DNA of 64,000 nt from Bolinopsis microptera (GCF_026151205.1 NC_087077.1:3286001-3350000); one strand, 5' to 3'; shown: positions 1-12,825, counted from the first letter of the stretch. The notes: generated by a model from the letters alone, not told the origin. Made by a program: numbers and translations.

Positions 1-50
1 TTCGGACAGATGTCGCTGTCGGACAGATGTCGCTGTCGGACAGGAGTCGT
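1..50. repeat. 17-bp tandem repeat at window edge
   Basis: About three copies of a 17-bp unit, TGTCGGACAGATGTCGC, open the window. The last copy is diverged (CAGGAGTCGTG). The array probably continues to the left of the window. Confidence 0.8.
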
Positions 51-2533
51 GTTACCGTTTTACTAGCCTGTCACGTGATCAAAACGGTTTTTTGCCCATA
101 ACTCTCCAGGGAAGCATTTTTACCCTACGTCATGGGGGGTGATTCGGAATCAGCGTCCAAAAATACACCGATTCATATCAATTTCATACCCAAAGGGCCT
201 TTTCACAAGAATTTTCTTAAAATTTGGGCGAGCGATTTAGTAGGAGCGCCTCTGCATAGTGCATAACCATCATCGCATCGGGCAGGGGGAGAGGATGCCC
301 GGTGCACACGAAGCCGCACAAATACAAACTGAATTCAGAATTATGAATATGAGGAAAAACTTAACTTTGTCATTTGAATTGTTCACGAACTTATAATGGA
401 GCATTACGGTTATTTTTTCAAACGCTGCCCGACCCATCATTTTATTGTAACCACCAGTCAGGCTGGCAGAGGGGTACATGCAAAGCTGTATGTGCAATGT
501 TATTTAGAACCATCTACTATTTCGAAAAACCTGTAAATATGAATAAATATCATATGATCTCACATATTTACTCAAGCTCATAAATTTTTGTCGAGTAGAC
601 TACTTTTCACTTCAGACCGTAGAAATTATTTATTCTTTTGGAGTGAAGGGCGATGAATCTCAGGCTGCATTTATATCCTTTCTTGCAGGCTGATTCTGTT
701 ACTAATATTATCGCGATGTACCAGGGGATCAGTGATCACGTCTAGTTGGTTGTCAGCTCAGTTGTAATGTTACTACATACTAACATTGCTGTAGTACTAA
801 AGACTTAAATAGCAGATCACCACAGGCCGCCTCCAGTTTTCCAGCTGTTTAGCAGGGAGCCTAGTGAAGCTAAAGTAAATCGAATTTGATAACCGGACAT
901 AAATAGTGTCCAGTGAGAGTCTGGACTTGGATCGTGGGATCATCAACGTTCATCCTAGCTAAAGTGAATGGTACTACTTTAGTACTTTCGGTAAGTCAGT
1001 TTGCTGCACGGAACGATGTTTGTATTTTTGAATCGAAAATTATGGGCAAACCGCTGTTGGGTACCTGGTACTTCGGTAGGGTTCCTTATCTCCACTGAGA
1101 TACATGGACCATGTATTACATGGTGCTGGCTGATCTTCCCAATTAATTTTCGGAAGGTTATTTCCGTAAGGTTCGTAATGTGCAAGCACCTCATTTAACC
1201 CTCACGCCCGATTTCTATTTTCTCGAGTATTCGGCTGAGTGGACCCGGGGGGCTGCATTGACCACTCAGGATCCTTAGCTGAGCGTTGACAACGCTCACC
1301 CCACGGCTAGTGACAGTGGGGTGAATGTGATGGATATTCAGTAACAGGTCACCTTCGACGTTTTGTTTTTATTAACATAAGCTGTTAAGTGTTTAGTGCT
1401 GCCATCACATTTATTTTTAAGAGAATTACTGTTTTGCTGGCAGGTTTAAGGCTAGTGATGATCTAACTTTGTATTTCAATTCCTTCTGCCGAGCTTCATT
1501 TATCCCATTCTTGAGACTGCCGTCCCTTCCCGTTTGCTATCATTTAAGAGTTTAAGCTATTACTGTATTCTTGTATTAGTCTATTGGTTCGTTGGTATTT
1601 TGTTTCGCACATACCGTATGTAATATGTACCTATTCGTAGGAATAAAAGGAATACAAGGAATATAAGGAATATAAGGAATACAAATTTAAAATCTTAAGC
1701 TACAATAGTAACTGTTAAGATAATAACAATATCATAAGATTTGAATTTATTATATTAATATAACTTAAACTAAAGTGAAAAATAAAGATTTTGACAAACA
1801 AATATTTTGTTTACAGTCGCCTTGGTAATGCTGTAATGCTTGAGCCAGGCCACTTTGCACTCGCTGTTGCGCGAAAAGAAACAAAACCGCTGGTACAGTG
1901 ATTTTCAGTGTTCATGTACTGGCCAGAGAGTCGACGAATTTCTTGCGGTTGTTAAAACACGTAGTGGCAAATCTCGTATTTCGTATGAATGTGATGGATA
2001 TTCATTATTCAGTATCAAATCACCGCTAGACGTTTTGTTTTTATTCAGGCATAATACTTTTATTTATTTTTATAAATTCTTTGCATCCACGATTCCATGC
2101 AAGCCTAACTAATCTATCAGTGTCTTGTTACTAAAATTGAGTTAATCTTAGGCGTGATGATGGTGAAGACACGTCGAACATTACAAGCAGTGAAATATTC
2201 CCCGTTAAGTTTTCTATTAATATTCGAGTCTTCGTCTTGATCTTTTATTCAGTGGTTTCTCCTTTTTCTTTGTCATTATTTGTCTTCCATTTCTATTAAG
2301 AACCGTATTTTAAAATAGATATTTACATTGATATTCTTAACTGTAGAAGCGTGTGGGTAAATATTTCATTATCAACAGAGTTTAAATAGTTTAGTTCATC
2401 TAGGCAAGCTAGCTGAAGCGACAATTCATCCTATAATTAATTTTGTCGGATAAAATCTATTTACTATTCTATTCAACAAGTGTTTCATGCTTTTATAAAT
2501 GTTTTAATGATCATGTGATAAAGCAATTATAGA
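51..2533. other. Non-coding stretch with dispersed repeats
   Basis: I see no convincing gene here; short ORFs occur on both strands without codon or splice support. Recognisable pieces are: (1) 709-790, beginning ATTATCGCGATGTACC, which recurs at 6132-6180 and, in its second half (GGTTGTCAGCTC), at 15164-15188; (2) 1320-1390 and 1985-2050, which share GTGATGGATATTCA and GACGTTTTGTTTTTATT; (3) an AGGAATA-type microsatellite at about 1638-1685. The last 300 bp (about 2260-2533) are homologous to the 5' flank of the second helical-repeat gene at about 16280-16567. Confidence 0.55.
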
Positions 2534-4332
2534 ATGGAAGAAATAAGTGCGACAGTAGAGCTGATAGTAAATAGTATCAAAACAAAGGATAACAACAGAC
2601 GGCGGAAGAACAGACGCAGAGTTCTGGAATTAATTGATCAGTTTCAAAAGTTTGATATGGGTTCAACACCAGAAACAGCCCGAGGTAGGCATTAAAGATT
2701 GGGTGTAAACATCTCGTTAGTCGTTTTTATTAACATTTTTTATAACATTGTTTATCAATTATTATAGATTTAAGATTCCTACACAAAAAGTGCAGCAGAT
2801 TTCCACTTTTGTAAAACAGTAGTATGTCACTGCAGATAGGTCACACCCAATGAGTATACCTATTTTAGTGTTCAGGTAGTAACTTACATCGTGAACTTAA
2901 AATCAAACAATTTCTGTTAATTTCAGATCTCGTGAAGATACTTATTAAAGACGAACTGCAAAATGTTTTATCTTCTTTTGCAAAAGAATTTAAAGTGGCG
3001 CCACTTCTCGATTTTATATCAGATCAGGGCGTCAAAAAGGCGAAAGGTAAACAAAAAGCGGGTAAGTCAAAGAATACACGCCAAGAAATGGGGCCACAGA
3101 CTAGCATGAAAGGACAGGAAAGAGACTCGCTGGAAAGCACAAACAGCAAAGAATTTCAGCCAATTTTGGTTGAGCCGATTAAAGGAAACAGCCTAAGCTG
3201 TGATGAATTTGCATCAAAAATCAATGAAGCTCGAGAGAATCCGTATAGTAATGTTTGGGACCTTCCCATGTTTGATTTCTCCCGGGACCAAATCATGGAA
3301 TATATACAGGGGTACTTTGGGGCTGAAACGTCAAACATCCAGAGCAGTATACTTAACTGTGACCCTACCTTTCCCAGAATGGTCTGCACAGCCGTTAAAT
3401 ATTGGAATGACAGGCAATTGATTGTACCACTGCTTCGCACGATAAAAGAAGTTTTTGAGAAGAGCTCGTTTGATTCAGAGGAGATTTGTCATTGGCTAGT
3501 AAATGAAAAGGTGGTGTTGGCAACAGCCCTTTTGGCTTGTTTCCTGAATGAAGAAGATATTTTCAACCAAGTTCTAGAAATCTACAATGGATCACCATTT
3601 CCAGTCAAGTACAATAAGTTGGAAGACGTTTTACTACTCGTCTCGAGTACCCTTACTTACGCTAAACGAATCGAGACACATTCACTAGAATTGCTAAACA
3701 TCTTGAATCTCATACAACATATGAAAGATTCAATCCACTTGGAGTTCAATGAATCTGATGTACAGAAAGCTAAACGTTTTCTTGTGAAGGGGGGTATCGT
3801 TGATGTTATAACTGAAGTTCTGTCATACAAAGATTGCGACTTACCTGGCCTAATACAGGGTGTGAGCATTATTTTGATAGACTGGTTTAAAGAAGAGGTG
3901 AAACCTGTGGATCTGCTGCCCATATTTCCAAGTGCTCTCCAGTTCTTAAACAAAATGCTCAGCCAAAAACAAATATCGTTTGTAGATGATTACATAATGA
4001 ATATTTGTTTACATTTTCTACAATTCTTCATTGTTAACATACCGTATGAAATGATGATGATGATATTGAACGAAGATTCAATTGGCTTAATCATCCGTTT
4101 TTCGAGAATCTACTCAATAAGACAAAGCCAGGTTCTTGATATTCTCGCTTTAGCAGCTGCAAAAGATAAACGTGGAGTGATCGAAGACATGGTAAATAGA
4201 TTGAAACAGCGCCCACCCACCTACATAAACTCAGAAGCTTGCTTGTTTAAACTTAATATGATCGTAATCCATATTTCCGGCGCCATGAAATATGATAGAA
4301 TGAAAGATAACGCGACGGAATACTCTCAATGA
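2534..4332 (+). CDS. ARM/HEAT-like helical protein, paralog 1, C-terminally truncated
   Basis: Two exons: 2534-2684 (ATG to CGAG|GTAGGC) and 2927-4332 (TTTCAG|ATCTCG), phase 1, giving 518 residues. The first 50 residues are nearly identical to those of the gene at 16568 and include a basic RRRKNRRR run. A Lys-rich linker follows (KKAKGKQKAGKS), and the remaining roughly 380 residues are Leu/Ile-rich amphipathic helices resembling ARM/HEAT repeats. Compared with its paralog, about five extra bases near 4299 shift the frame and stop translation at 4332. Recognisable paralog sequence continues out of frame for about 80 bp downstream, so the last 90 or so residues are lost. It may be a pseudogene or a truncated but functional copy. 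I do not recognise the family; the helical-repeat assignment is inference from composition and periodicity. Confidence 0.7.
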
Positions 4333-4928
4333 TGATTGAAACACCTTTTAAAGCCGAAGACATGCGGAATAAAAAACAAAGAAAATTCTCAGTCTATAAC
4401 GTACCCGACATAGTTTAGTAGTGGAACAGCAATACTAAGGTAATGCGACATAGCTTGGGATCCAGTCAACGATGCCTTCAGATTAGTTTACTCATTGATA
4501 CAGGTAGGAGGCCACAAATTTTAAAAATTACCCTTATCTGGAAACGATTTCACAAACAATAAACGAATTCGCCCAATTATAATGGCTGTCCAGTGTCCAA
4601 CGTGCATCGACCAAGTGACCTATTTGGGCATTTGAATATCATTAAATTGTAACAGTAGAACTAAAAGCATTTCGGTGAAAAATTAATCGTCGTTAAAAGC
4701 TGGTTTTAAAAAACGGCATTTTTGCTTTTTCGTTGAATGATAAGATATTTAATTATTATATTATACCTGTTGATGTGATTTTAGCAAGATTTTTAATTGT
4801 CAACAATTCTTGTGTAATTTTGTCTTTGATCATTATGGAAGTTTATGGGTCTGTCCACACTCGGATAAATAAAATATGACAAATCGCACCTTATTAGCCT
4901 TAGCTTTTCCTGTCCTAACTCCCACAAT
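4333..4928. other. Gene-free stretch after paralog 1
   Basis: The first 80-90 bp are the out-of-frame remnant of the paralog's C-terminal coding region (similarity to about 18535-18620). The rest is AT-rich and I see no feature in it. Confidence 0.55.
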
Positions 4929-5366
4929 TTACAAGGTTACCGATGAACTGCACATGTTTGACGATGATTGATAAGCTGGATTAACTATGATCCCCGAATC
5001 ATTAGGACCTCTTCTTAAAAATACACTCACAGGAGACACTGCATCTCCGCTGGTTTTATGAGTAAACCCCCGTTTCACCCTTATCTTGTTTATACATGGT
5101 TTGATAGCATTCGGGGAGAAAACGTACAACAAGGGGTCAGTGATCGCATTGAGGTACATGAACACTTGGCAGACCCACATGAAGTGTTGATCAGCTAGAT
5201 GTGTCACGTGGAAAGTAAAGTGAGGGACCCACGACATGGTGAACACAACACAGACTACTTTTATTAAGGGATATGACACGTGGATCATTTTTAGGAGCAT
5301 GGCTTTAATGGGATTGTGTATAAATGATTCATTTGTTTCTTTTTGTGAGCATTGATAGTTATGATT
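4929..5366 (-). pseudogene. Class A GPCR fragment (third loop to C-tail)
   Basis: The open frame covers the end of the third intracellular loop, TM6 (about VVCVVFTMSWVPHF, with the W-x-P signature of the helix), a short third extracellular loop, and TM7 with DPLLYVFSP, a variant of the NPxxY motif. A basic helix-8 region (INKIRVKRGF) and a Ser-rich tail follow, ending at 4929. TM1 to TM5 are not visible immediately upstream; the frame is closed by a TAA just above 5366, and the ATG within it (5300) lies inside the loop/TM6 boundary. It is either the last exon of a split receptor gene or a 5'-truncated copy. Peptide or amine type cannot be decided. The rhodopsin family is established knowledge of the motifs; pseudogene status is inference. 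Confidence 0.6.
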
Positions 5367-5375
5367 TTAAATCTC

Positions 5376-6235
5376 AATCAATCCTAGTTAATGAATGTTG
5401 CTTATTTAGTTATTTGATATTTCAAAACAATTGACTAATTAAGCGACAGAAATTTCTAATATTACGCATCATTCGCCGATTATGTTGAAATGTTGCTGTA
5501 AATGTGAACAATAATGGACAACAGTGCATCCTTCTGATTTAGCGGGCATCATGGAATTGAGACATGACAGTGAAAAGAATAGATATTAACCAAGGATGGG
5601 ACCGCAGCGTCGACTGGATCAGGCTCATGTGGGGCTGTACATTTTGAAATTAACAATTATTTTCTCCTTCTCTTAGTTAATACATGATGTTTTTCTCGTA
5701 TATTTTCATCCCTTTAAAATTAATTTGTGATTGTAATTTATGGCCGACACTCCGAAATTCGAATTAGAGAAGATGACAACTAACAAAAAATGGAGTTACC
5801 AACAGATGGTTCATCGCTTGAAAAGGATCCTGAGTGCCCCTCACGTATCTTTTCTGAGATACTAACGTATCTTATAATAATACTTGATAGGCAACCTTGA
5901 GATCCCCTGTCAAATACCTAATTATATAGCAAATCTGAGGGGAGAGAGAGAGCGAGAGAGGGAGAGTACTGAGACACTTTAGTATCACATTTGGGTCACA
6001 AAATGATCAATTAAACCACTTACCACCGACCAATTTGAAAACCCTTATTCATTTGACTTCGTCAAAGTTTTGTCGGCACTATACCGAAAAAAAACAGTCC
6101 CATATATCTTCTCGCTTTATTTATAGTAAGATACTCTTATTATCGCGATCTACCAGGGGATCACGTCGCGTATACTTGGTTGGATTAAACAGGATTAAAC
6201 ATAAAATTACCAGAGAGAACACTAACGGACTCGTC
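5376..6235. other. Gene-free stretch, GA microsatellite and repeat copy
   Basis: No gene is visible. A short GA-rich microsatellite lies at about 5941-5965. At 6132-6180 there is a copy of the dispersed repeat seen at 709-748 (ATTATCGCGAT, then TACCAGGGGATCACGT). It abuts the 3' end of the retrotransposon that follows. Confidence 0.6.
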
Positions 6236-6393
6236 TTGGCTATACAAGAATGAATAAATGAATAAATAAATAAGTAAAATTATCAAAACTGAATCATTTA
6301 AAAATAGTAAAATTTAACCGTTTACAATTTCACGAAAATAAAAGAAGATCGTCTATAATAATTTAAGGTAATACAGTAAATAAAGTTCGAGTA

Positions 6394-9300
6394 CTACATC
6401 TGTTTGCGAGGGTTAAGGGACGTTTTAGGAGGATTACGTAGATTTGAGGAGTCTGTAAGGTACTTCCCGAACTCTTTTATATGGGGTGAGTTCATTATTG
6501 CTCCATATTCTTTTAGCATCAACAGGCTTTTGAGGTTGTCAGAGAGGTTGGACCTGAGTTGATGGTAGTAGGGGCACTCAGTTAGGACGTGGTCTTCGGT
6601 TTCTAGAATAGGAGTTTCAAAGAAGGGGAGCTCCTCTAAAAAACGTATGACATCCGTTTCTGAGGAGCAGCAGAAGCGACACGTTTTAAGAGCTGTGTTG
6701 AGTTGATCTTTGGTGTAGCGACCTTTTTCTATCCTAAGATCGTGACTGCTAGATCGGAGTTTAGCAATATTGACCGTTTTAAGCCGGCAGGGGAGCTGTA
6801 AATAGGGTTCTTCGCCAAACTCGAATTTAACCGCTGTGTAGAAAGACATTTTGGGCTGGTTGAGGAGATTTCTCTTCCAATGGTCAACAAATGTCTCATG
6901 TATGTATTCACAAGCGTCTAGGGTGGGTGATAACTGTGGCTTGGAGACTGTACTCATCTTGGCAATAGTTGACCACGCATCATACCAGGTTAGATTCAGT
7001 AGCTTTTGCTCTTGGAAGGTGTGGTGCAAAAGAGTGTTCACGTTACCTTCTACCGCCAGGGATGCCCGATGGAAGTAAGCTAAACATTGGGGAATGACGG
7101 TAACTGTCCAGGGGGTTCTACCAGTGTCACCATAGCAGAAGTTGTTATTAGCTTTCTTGTGAACGCCTAGTATCCATTTGAGAATCTTCAGATGAGTTGT
7201 TTCGAGCGGATCTTTAGCTGCAGATTTGGGCAGGCTAACTTCTTCTTTTTTCGACGGGATAGCCTTTACGATGTTTGTTGATGAGAGCCAGACGGGACAT
7301 GCATAGGTCGCTACAGGCTTTACTAGACTATCGATGAGTTTAAGCATCGTGCTGGTAGTGAGCGCTTTCGTGTTGATAATTCGCCTCATTGAGAAGAATG
7401 AGCGTAGAGCTTTCTTCCTAAGTTCGTCGATAGCTTGCTTAAACGATCCATTCAGAGAGAATTGGATTCCGAGATAGCAGTATCTTTTTACTGGTATAAT
7501 GTCCAGGCTTCCTAGTTTAAAGCCATAAGAACATTTAAGTGTTCGTGAGCTTGTATTGAAGACCATCACACTGGTTTTGTCGATGTTCACTGATAACTCC
7601 CATTTTTCTGCATAGTCGTGCAAGCAATTCAGCAACGATTGTAGGCTGAACGCGTCAAGTGCTAGGAGGACTAAGTCGTCAGCCCATAGGAGGTGGCTTA
7701 CTTTGATGCCGTTTAAAATTGGGACATTCAATTCTTCGATTTGTTCCAGTCTGATGGAAAGCTCGTGGATATAAACGTTGAAGAGCTCAGGGGACATCGG
7801 GTGCCCTTGTTCTGTGCCGATGGTAACGTCGATAGCAGCGGAGAGCTTTTGGATCAGCTTAACTCGGGTTGACGAGTTGTTATACATGTGGCTGATGCAA
7901 GTGAAGAAATTGCCTGAGAGACCCATGTTGCCCAGTTTGAACAGAAGTGCATCCCTGCATACACTGTCAAATGCCTTCCGATAATCGACGAAGCAGGCAA
8001 ATAGTCGCTTCTTCTCTTTTTTGACATATTTCTCTATGATAGTGTTCAGGGTGAGCAAGTGGTCATTACATTGTGCTCCACTCCTGAATCCCAGTTGATA
8101 CGGTCGGTCGGGACAAGCTATTTCCCTAAATTCTATCAGCCGTTTAAGGAGCAAGTTCGAAAATAGCTTGCCAAGACAGCTGCCAATGGTAATGGCCCGA
8201 TAGTTATCGGGGTTCTGACGGTCACCCTTTTTATGGAGTGGAGTGGTGATAGAGTTGTTCCAAGGGTAGGTTCCGCACTGAAGACAGGCATTGAAAAGCT
8301 TAACTAGAACAAGTTGGAGTTGCTCGTTGGAGTTTTACAGCATCTCGTTTGATATCAGGTCATCGGACACACTCTTGTTGTTCCTTAGTTTCTTGATCGC
8401 ATCTTTTGTCTCCTGTAAGGTGAAGTCTCAATTCAAAGTGTCGACTAGGTTTTTAGTGTTCTGCAGCTCGTCGGTTGTGGGAGTAGAGACGACGTCATCA
8501 TCTGCGTGGTGATTCTTACTACACTTACGGTTGCAAAGGTCGTTAAAAAATTTATGAAAGAGGAGAAGATCATAAATGTCAAATGGCTCTTCATCTTTGT
8601 GTTGTTCGGACAGTTGCTTGAGCGCCGCCCAGTTAACATTACCACTTTCGTTTATCTTTTGATTCATCTCGAACAGATATTTCCCCTTTTTCGTTCTCTT
8701 AATAGCCCGGTACTCCTTTTTTTTTGAGAAAGTGCTGATTGCGAAGGAAATTGCTGTGTGGGTTGCGATTTGCATTCCTGTCAGCTCTGCTAGCCTCACT
8801 TTTCGCACGCCTGCAGTTAAGATCAAACCATTTTTTCTTGTTAGTACGTGTTCCACGTTTGGTTGTAGTAACCGAATTCGCAAGGTTGTGGTATGTTGCG
8901 ACCAAATCTCTATTGAGCCGTGTTGCTTCGTCTGCTGTGTTCGCTGGTTGGTTAAGGAGGTGTTCTATTTTGTCCTTAAATGTCTGATCATTCTGTGCCG
9001 AGCGAAACTGGGTTGCTGAGTCGGCAGAGAGATTCTCTGATCTGTTCCATTTGAAGGATTTGGGTGCATCCTGGATGTCTTTAGTGTCATTACTGGTAGA
9101 GATCCTCTTTAGATGATTGGTAGAGATAGTCATAGAGAGTGGCCTGTGATCGGAGTACTGGGATATGCTCTCGATTTTGAGTTGGCGAATTTTATCGTGG
9201 AGACTCGTGGATACGCAGATATAGTCAACAGTGCTAACACCGTGGCGTTGAATACAAGTGGGTGCACCAAAAATGTCACCCAGGGTCCTACCATTGAGAA

Positions 9301-9973
9301 TGACTAGACCAGTTGTTTGCAGGAGTTCGATGAAGGGTCGCCCGTTTGTGTTCAGCTTAAGGTCCGAGTTGTTGCGTTTCGTCAGCTGTTTGCAGTAATG
9401 GGCGTTAAGTTCGTAGTCTTTCAGGTGTCTATTGTCAGACATCATGTCATCCGTTGTGCCAGTTCTAGCGTTAAAGTCACCGAGAAGAATGACATCCTCG
9501 CTGAGCGGTATATCTGCCAGGAATTCTTGGAGGTGTTCTAGAGTTGAGTTGCTGACTTCAGTTTCTATATCTCTTCTCCGCTTCTTGAAAGAACCATTGG
9601 TTGGAGAGTCGTATACATTAACTAAATAGGTGTTCCTCTCAAGATCAAAATAGTTGGCTTTCAGCTTAACTACAACGATGTCCTCCGAGGCGTTCATCTG
9701 GACATGAGTTATACCGGCTTGTAGGCTTTTATGGACTCCAATACAGACACCACCAGAATTTGACCCCTTTCGGTTTGAGTTAAAGCAGCAGTAGTTACTA
9801 AAGTTAATCTCCCCTTTAGTTTCTTGCAGTGCAAAGATATCGTGGCTTTTGAAGAGATCTTGGATTTCGGGTATGTCGACTTTAGGTCCTTCAGTTTTGT
9901 CCCGAGAGTGGTTGATGTTCCAACACAGGAACCTAAGGGAGTGCCGGGACCTCTTTGATGTAGATTTAGTCAT
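6394..9973 (-). pseudogene. LINE ORF2: APE endonuclease plus reverse transcriptase, with one frameshift and two stops
   Basis: The N-terminal part (9973-about 9090) is an exonuclease-endonuclease-phosphatase type endonuclease with LLGDFNART, STVDYICVS and YSDHRPL motifs, the catalytic N/D/H positions of APE-like LINE endonucleases. The reverse transcriptase part (8154 down) has YQLGFR, CFVDYRKAFDSV, TEQGHPMSPELF and the catalytic LLWADDLVLLA box. The C-terminus has a CRFC...H...C zinc-knuckle-like motif. The reading frame is broken by a frameshift at a T-run near 8717-8726 and by in-frame stops near 8427 and 8337. Between the breaks the same protein can be followed, so decay is recent. A clade name would need a tree. 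Confidence 0.85.
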
Positions 9974-12647
9974 CGCTATACCTGTTAGTGCTGCGTCTTG
10001 CTTTGTTGCCCTCGTGGTAACTTAATCGGGGGAGGCGTAATGTCTTCCTCAGACCTTCCCTGAGGCGAAGCCAAAGCATGTTTTGGCCTCTCTGACTGAG
10101 TTTGAAGCCTGTGCTGGGCGAATAAGTGCTTTGGTCGCCAATCTTCTCATTTGTGAAGGTGAAGATCCTATCTTTGACTTCCGGCTTGTGGTTGTGGAGC
10201 CAAGTTATATGGTTTCTGATCTCCTCGTTGATGATACGTAACCTGTCATTGATATAAGAGTCATTAGAGGAGGGTATCAGCGCTGAGAAGCATATCTGTG
10301 CTGCTGTGGTGTTAAGCAGATGTAAGTAAAGTTCCTTCACGTGGCCTACAAGACCCGTTTTCTTGTAGAGAAAGTCATTAATCCCCTTGTGGATATATAT
10401 GCACTCTGGTTTGAGTCGCTTTAAGGTTTTGTTAAGTTGTTTTGAGTTCTTTCCCAAGTCAGAGTAGCTAGTTGCTTTAAAGCAGTGAACATTGAACTGA
10501 CTGTTAAAGCGTCTTGGATCGAACTCATCAAAGTTCTCATCGTGGATCAGGAGTACCGTGTGTCGCCTGTAGCTTTTCCTGTCATCGATGGAGGAGCTTG
10601 CATTGCTGTTGTTCTCCCGCGGCAGTACGTGGTTGCGATGGCCATTGTTACCAAGTCTGTCCTGTTCACGGTGATTCTTGGTGTTATGCTTGTTTGCTAC
10701 GGTGAATCTTTTGTTGTCGTCTTTTTCAGCAACCTCTGACCATAACTGGGCTGTTGTCTGAGGCGTACCCACTGTGGCATTAGTTGAGCTGTCACGAAGC
10801 GTACTCGGTTTGCCATGGCTGAGTGTTGGCCTGGAGTTGGTTGTAGGAGGACTATGGGCAGCTACTTTGGTGTCAGCTAAGGATTGGTTGCTGCTACTCA
10901 GTGCTTGTAATGTCTCCTCTACATTTAACTCGAGAACCTCTATCCTCGTCCTGTTTGAGGCACTTGTGGTTTCATTCGCCTCGACGGTAGGGCGAAGCTC
11001 ATGTTTCAATTCTAAAATTGACTCGTGTGTTTGGTTGAGAGTAGACTTGGCAATTGCCTTTGTGGCTTTTGTTAAGTTTTCATGGCCAATTTCAAGGCTC
11101 TCGATTCTCATTTTGTTTGCAGAATTGGTTGTTTTCATATCTTTAAGAGTGAAACTTTGCATAGTGTTTAGTTTATCTGACAACTGGGCTTTGGAGTTGG
11201 TCAATTTCTCTAATATCATGTTCTGCTCATCTACTGCTGCTCGAAGTTTCTCAAGATCATCCCTAATTCCACTCAGTTTGGTGTCAATTGGGCCTAATTT
11301 GTTTTTAATGGCAATTGACATGCTTTTATCCGATGTGGTTGGCGATGATATAATGAGGTCAGAGATTGCTTTTTGTTGTAGCATCTCATCTTTGAGTTCA
11401 AGCAAGCTATCCTGAAGCACCGACATGGACCGTTTCAGCTCTGAGCAGTTATTGCAACTGGACTGTGTCAGGTGGTCCTCGGGGTTAGCACCCAGGTTTT
11501 GTCTGTTTTCATCATTGTTATCATGAGTGATTTGCTCATCAATTTGTAGAGGGATCCTAGCATCGCCTGAACCAGTAGAGTCTTTATCCCGCTTATTCTT
11601 CTTTTTGCTCTTCAACTTTTTACTTTTCGAGCTCTCAGTAAAAGATTGCATCTGGGATGGTGTGGAGTGGGGTTTAGTATCCGGGCTGCTGGCCGGGTGT
11701 CCATCTGGCGTTGTGTGGTCACCAAGATTATCGGAATTTGGCTCATTTACGGGAAATTTTGTGTTCTGTGACTGGATAGTATTGTCATAGAGTGAGTTCC
11801 CATGTAGTTTCTCGTCTAGACGGTCAAAAACGAGTCGAGTTGTTACATGACACCCGTGTTGGCTTTTGCAGAATGCAACAAGGTCGTTTTTTCTTTCTCG
11901 GGCGGAGTTACTCAGGGGGAGATTGTTTGCGAGGAGCTCCAATTTAATCACAGAGTCTCCGAGTTTGTTGGTTAGATGTGTGACCAGTTTCATTGTTTCC
12001 GTGCTACCAGTGGTCTTACACGTTTCAAGAATATCGCAGACCTTCTTCTTATTCACAGTGACGTTGTTAGAGCCCTTTAATCCAAGGGTTGACATTAAGG
12101 ACATCAAGGCGTTCTTTTTGTGCGAATTCACTGCGTTTTTAAATAGATCAAGTGTAATGTATCTAAACACAATAGGATCGATGTTGTTCACATTAGGTAT
12201 TTCATAGTCGATCTCTTCTCCCTCTATGACATTAACTGAGTTTTCACTGTGTTGTTTATTAGATGTGCTTCTTGGTTCAAGGGAATGGTCGACACTTGTA
12301 ATATCGTGTCTGGTGCAGTAGGCATCAGGAGCGGTAGTCGAGCCAGTAGGGATCGGAAGCGATGTCTCGATCGTAGTTATGAGTAGGCTAGCAGACGTTT
12401 CAGTGGTAGATACTGGTGGTGTTATATCAGGAGTGGGGGGTTCAATGTCGCTGATGTTGAGCTGCGATTTCGTTGTCAGTGAGGTTGCTGAAGCATCTCT
12501 GACTTCTGGTACATCTTCGACATATGGAATGATCAGGACTTGTTCATCTCCGCTATCGCCTCTTTTAGTCTCGGGAGGGAAGTAGCAGTGAAGGTGTTTA
12601 GTTGACTCAGGGGACAGAGTAACTAGGCTGAAGTTGCCTAGGCTCAC
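9966..12647 (-). CDS. LINE ORF1: coiled-coil protein with degenerate SGNH/GDSL-like domain
   Basis: The ORF is 893 codons and open throughout. Residues 1-330 are Ser/Thr/Pro-rich and low in structure; around 340-370 is a Lys-rich stretch (KSKKLKSKKKNKRDKD). From about 410 to 590 are heptad-rich coiled coils beginning near a CNNCSELKRS motif. The last 180 residues resemble the SGNH esterase fold of CR1/L2-type ORF1 proteins, with blocks VLLIHDENF, IYIHKGINDF and FSALIPSSN. The usual GDS nucleophile block reads HDE, so the catalytic Ser appears to be missing. In related elements ORF1 binds RNA and forms the RNP; here that is inference. It overlaps ORF2 by 8 bp, consistent with re-initiation or a frame change. 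Confidence 0.7.
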   Translation of the reverse strand: MSLGNFSLVTLSPESTKHLHCYFPPETKRGDSGDEQVLIIPYVEDVPEVRDASATSLTTKSQLNISDIEPPTPDITPPVSTTETSASLLITTIETSLPIPTGSTTAPDAYCTRHDITSVDHSLEPRSTSNKQHSENSVNVIEGEEIDYEIPNVNNIDPIVFRYITLDLFKNAVNSHKKNALMSLMSTLGLKGSNNVTVNKKKVCDILETCKTTGSTETMKLVTHLTNKLGDSVIKLELLANNLPLSNSARERKNDLVAFCKSQHGCHVTTRLVFDRLDEKLHGNSLYDNTIQSQNTKFPVNEPNSDNLGDHTTPDGHPASSPDTKPHSTPSQMQSFTESSKSKKLKSKKKNKRDKDSTGSGDARIPLQIDEQITHDNNDENRQNLGANPEDHLTQSSCNNCSELKRSMSVLQDSLLELKDEMLQQKAISDLIISSPTTSDKSMSIAIKNKLGPIDTKLSGIRDDLEKLRAAVDEQNMILEKLTNSKAQLSDKLNTMQSFTLKDMKTTNSANKMRIESLEIGHENLTKATKAIAKSTLNQTHESILELKHELRPTVEANETTSASNRTRIEVLELNVEETLQALSSSNQSLADTKVAAHSPPTTNSRPTLSHGKPSTLRDSSTNATVGTPQTTAQLWSEVAEKDDNKRFTVANKHNTKNHREQDRLGNNGHRNHVLPRENNSNASSSIDDRKSYRRHTVLLIHDENFDEFDPRRFNSQFNVHCFKATSYSDLGKNSKQLNKTLKRLKPECIYIHKGINDFLYKKTGLVGHVKELYLHLLNTTAAQICFSALIPSSNDSYINDRLRIINEEIRNHITWLHNHKPEVKDRIFTFTNEKIGDQSTYSPSTGFKLSQRGQNMLWLRLREGLRKTLRLPRLSYHEGNKARRSTNRYSDD

Positions 12648-12825
12648 ATCACCGCAATTCCAGTCGCAAGCCTGGGACCACTACTAGCATAGTCACAACA
12701 TCTACAAAGCTGCCATATAGCCTGACTGACAATTTTCTCGACTGACTGACAATGTTTCTTCTTTTTCCCCATTTAGAATACAAAGATTAGTACATTTTAG
12801 CTTATGATTAATATTATATTTTTAC

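Noticed and set aside
913-1198. Overlapping ORFs on both strands
   Set aside because: Mutually antisense, caused partly by a local palindrome (TACATGGACCATGTA); no recognisable protein.
1840-2112. 90-codon ORF with Cys residues at about 1915
   Set aside because: Its second half lies in a segment repeated at 1320-1390, and no splice or homology support was found, so it is not listed as a gene.
10774-11415. 213-codon plus-strand ORF
   Set aside because: It is antisense to the coiled-coil part of LINE ORF1; Leu/Ser/Val-rich antisense ORFs are typical shadows of such genes.
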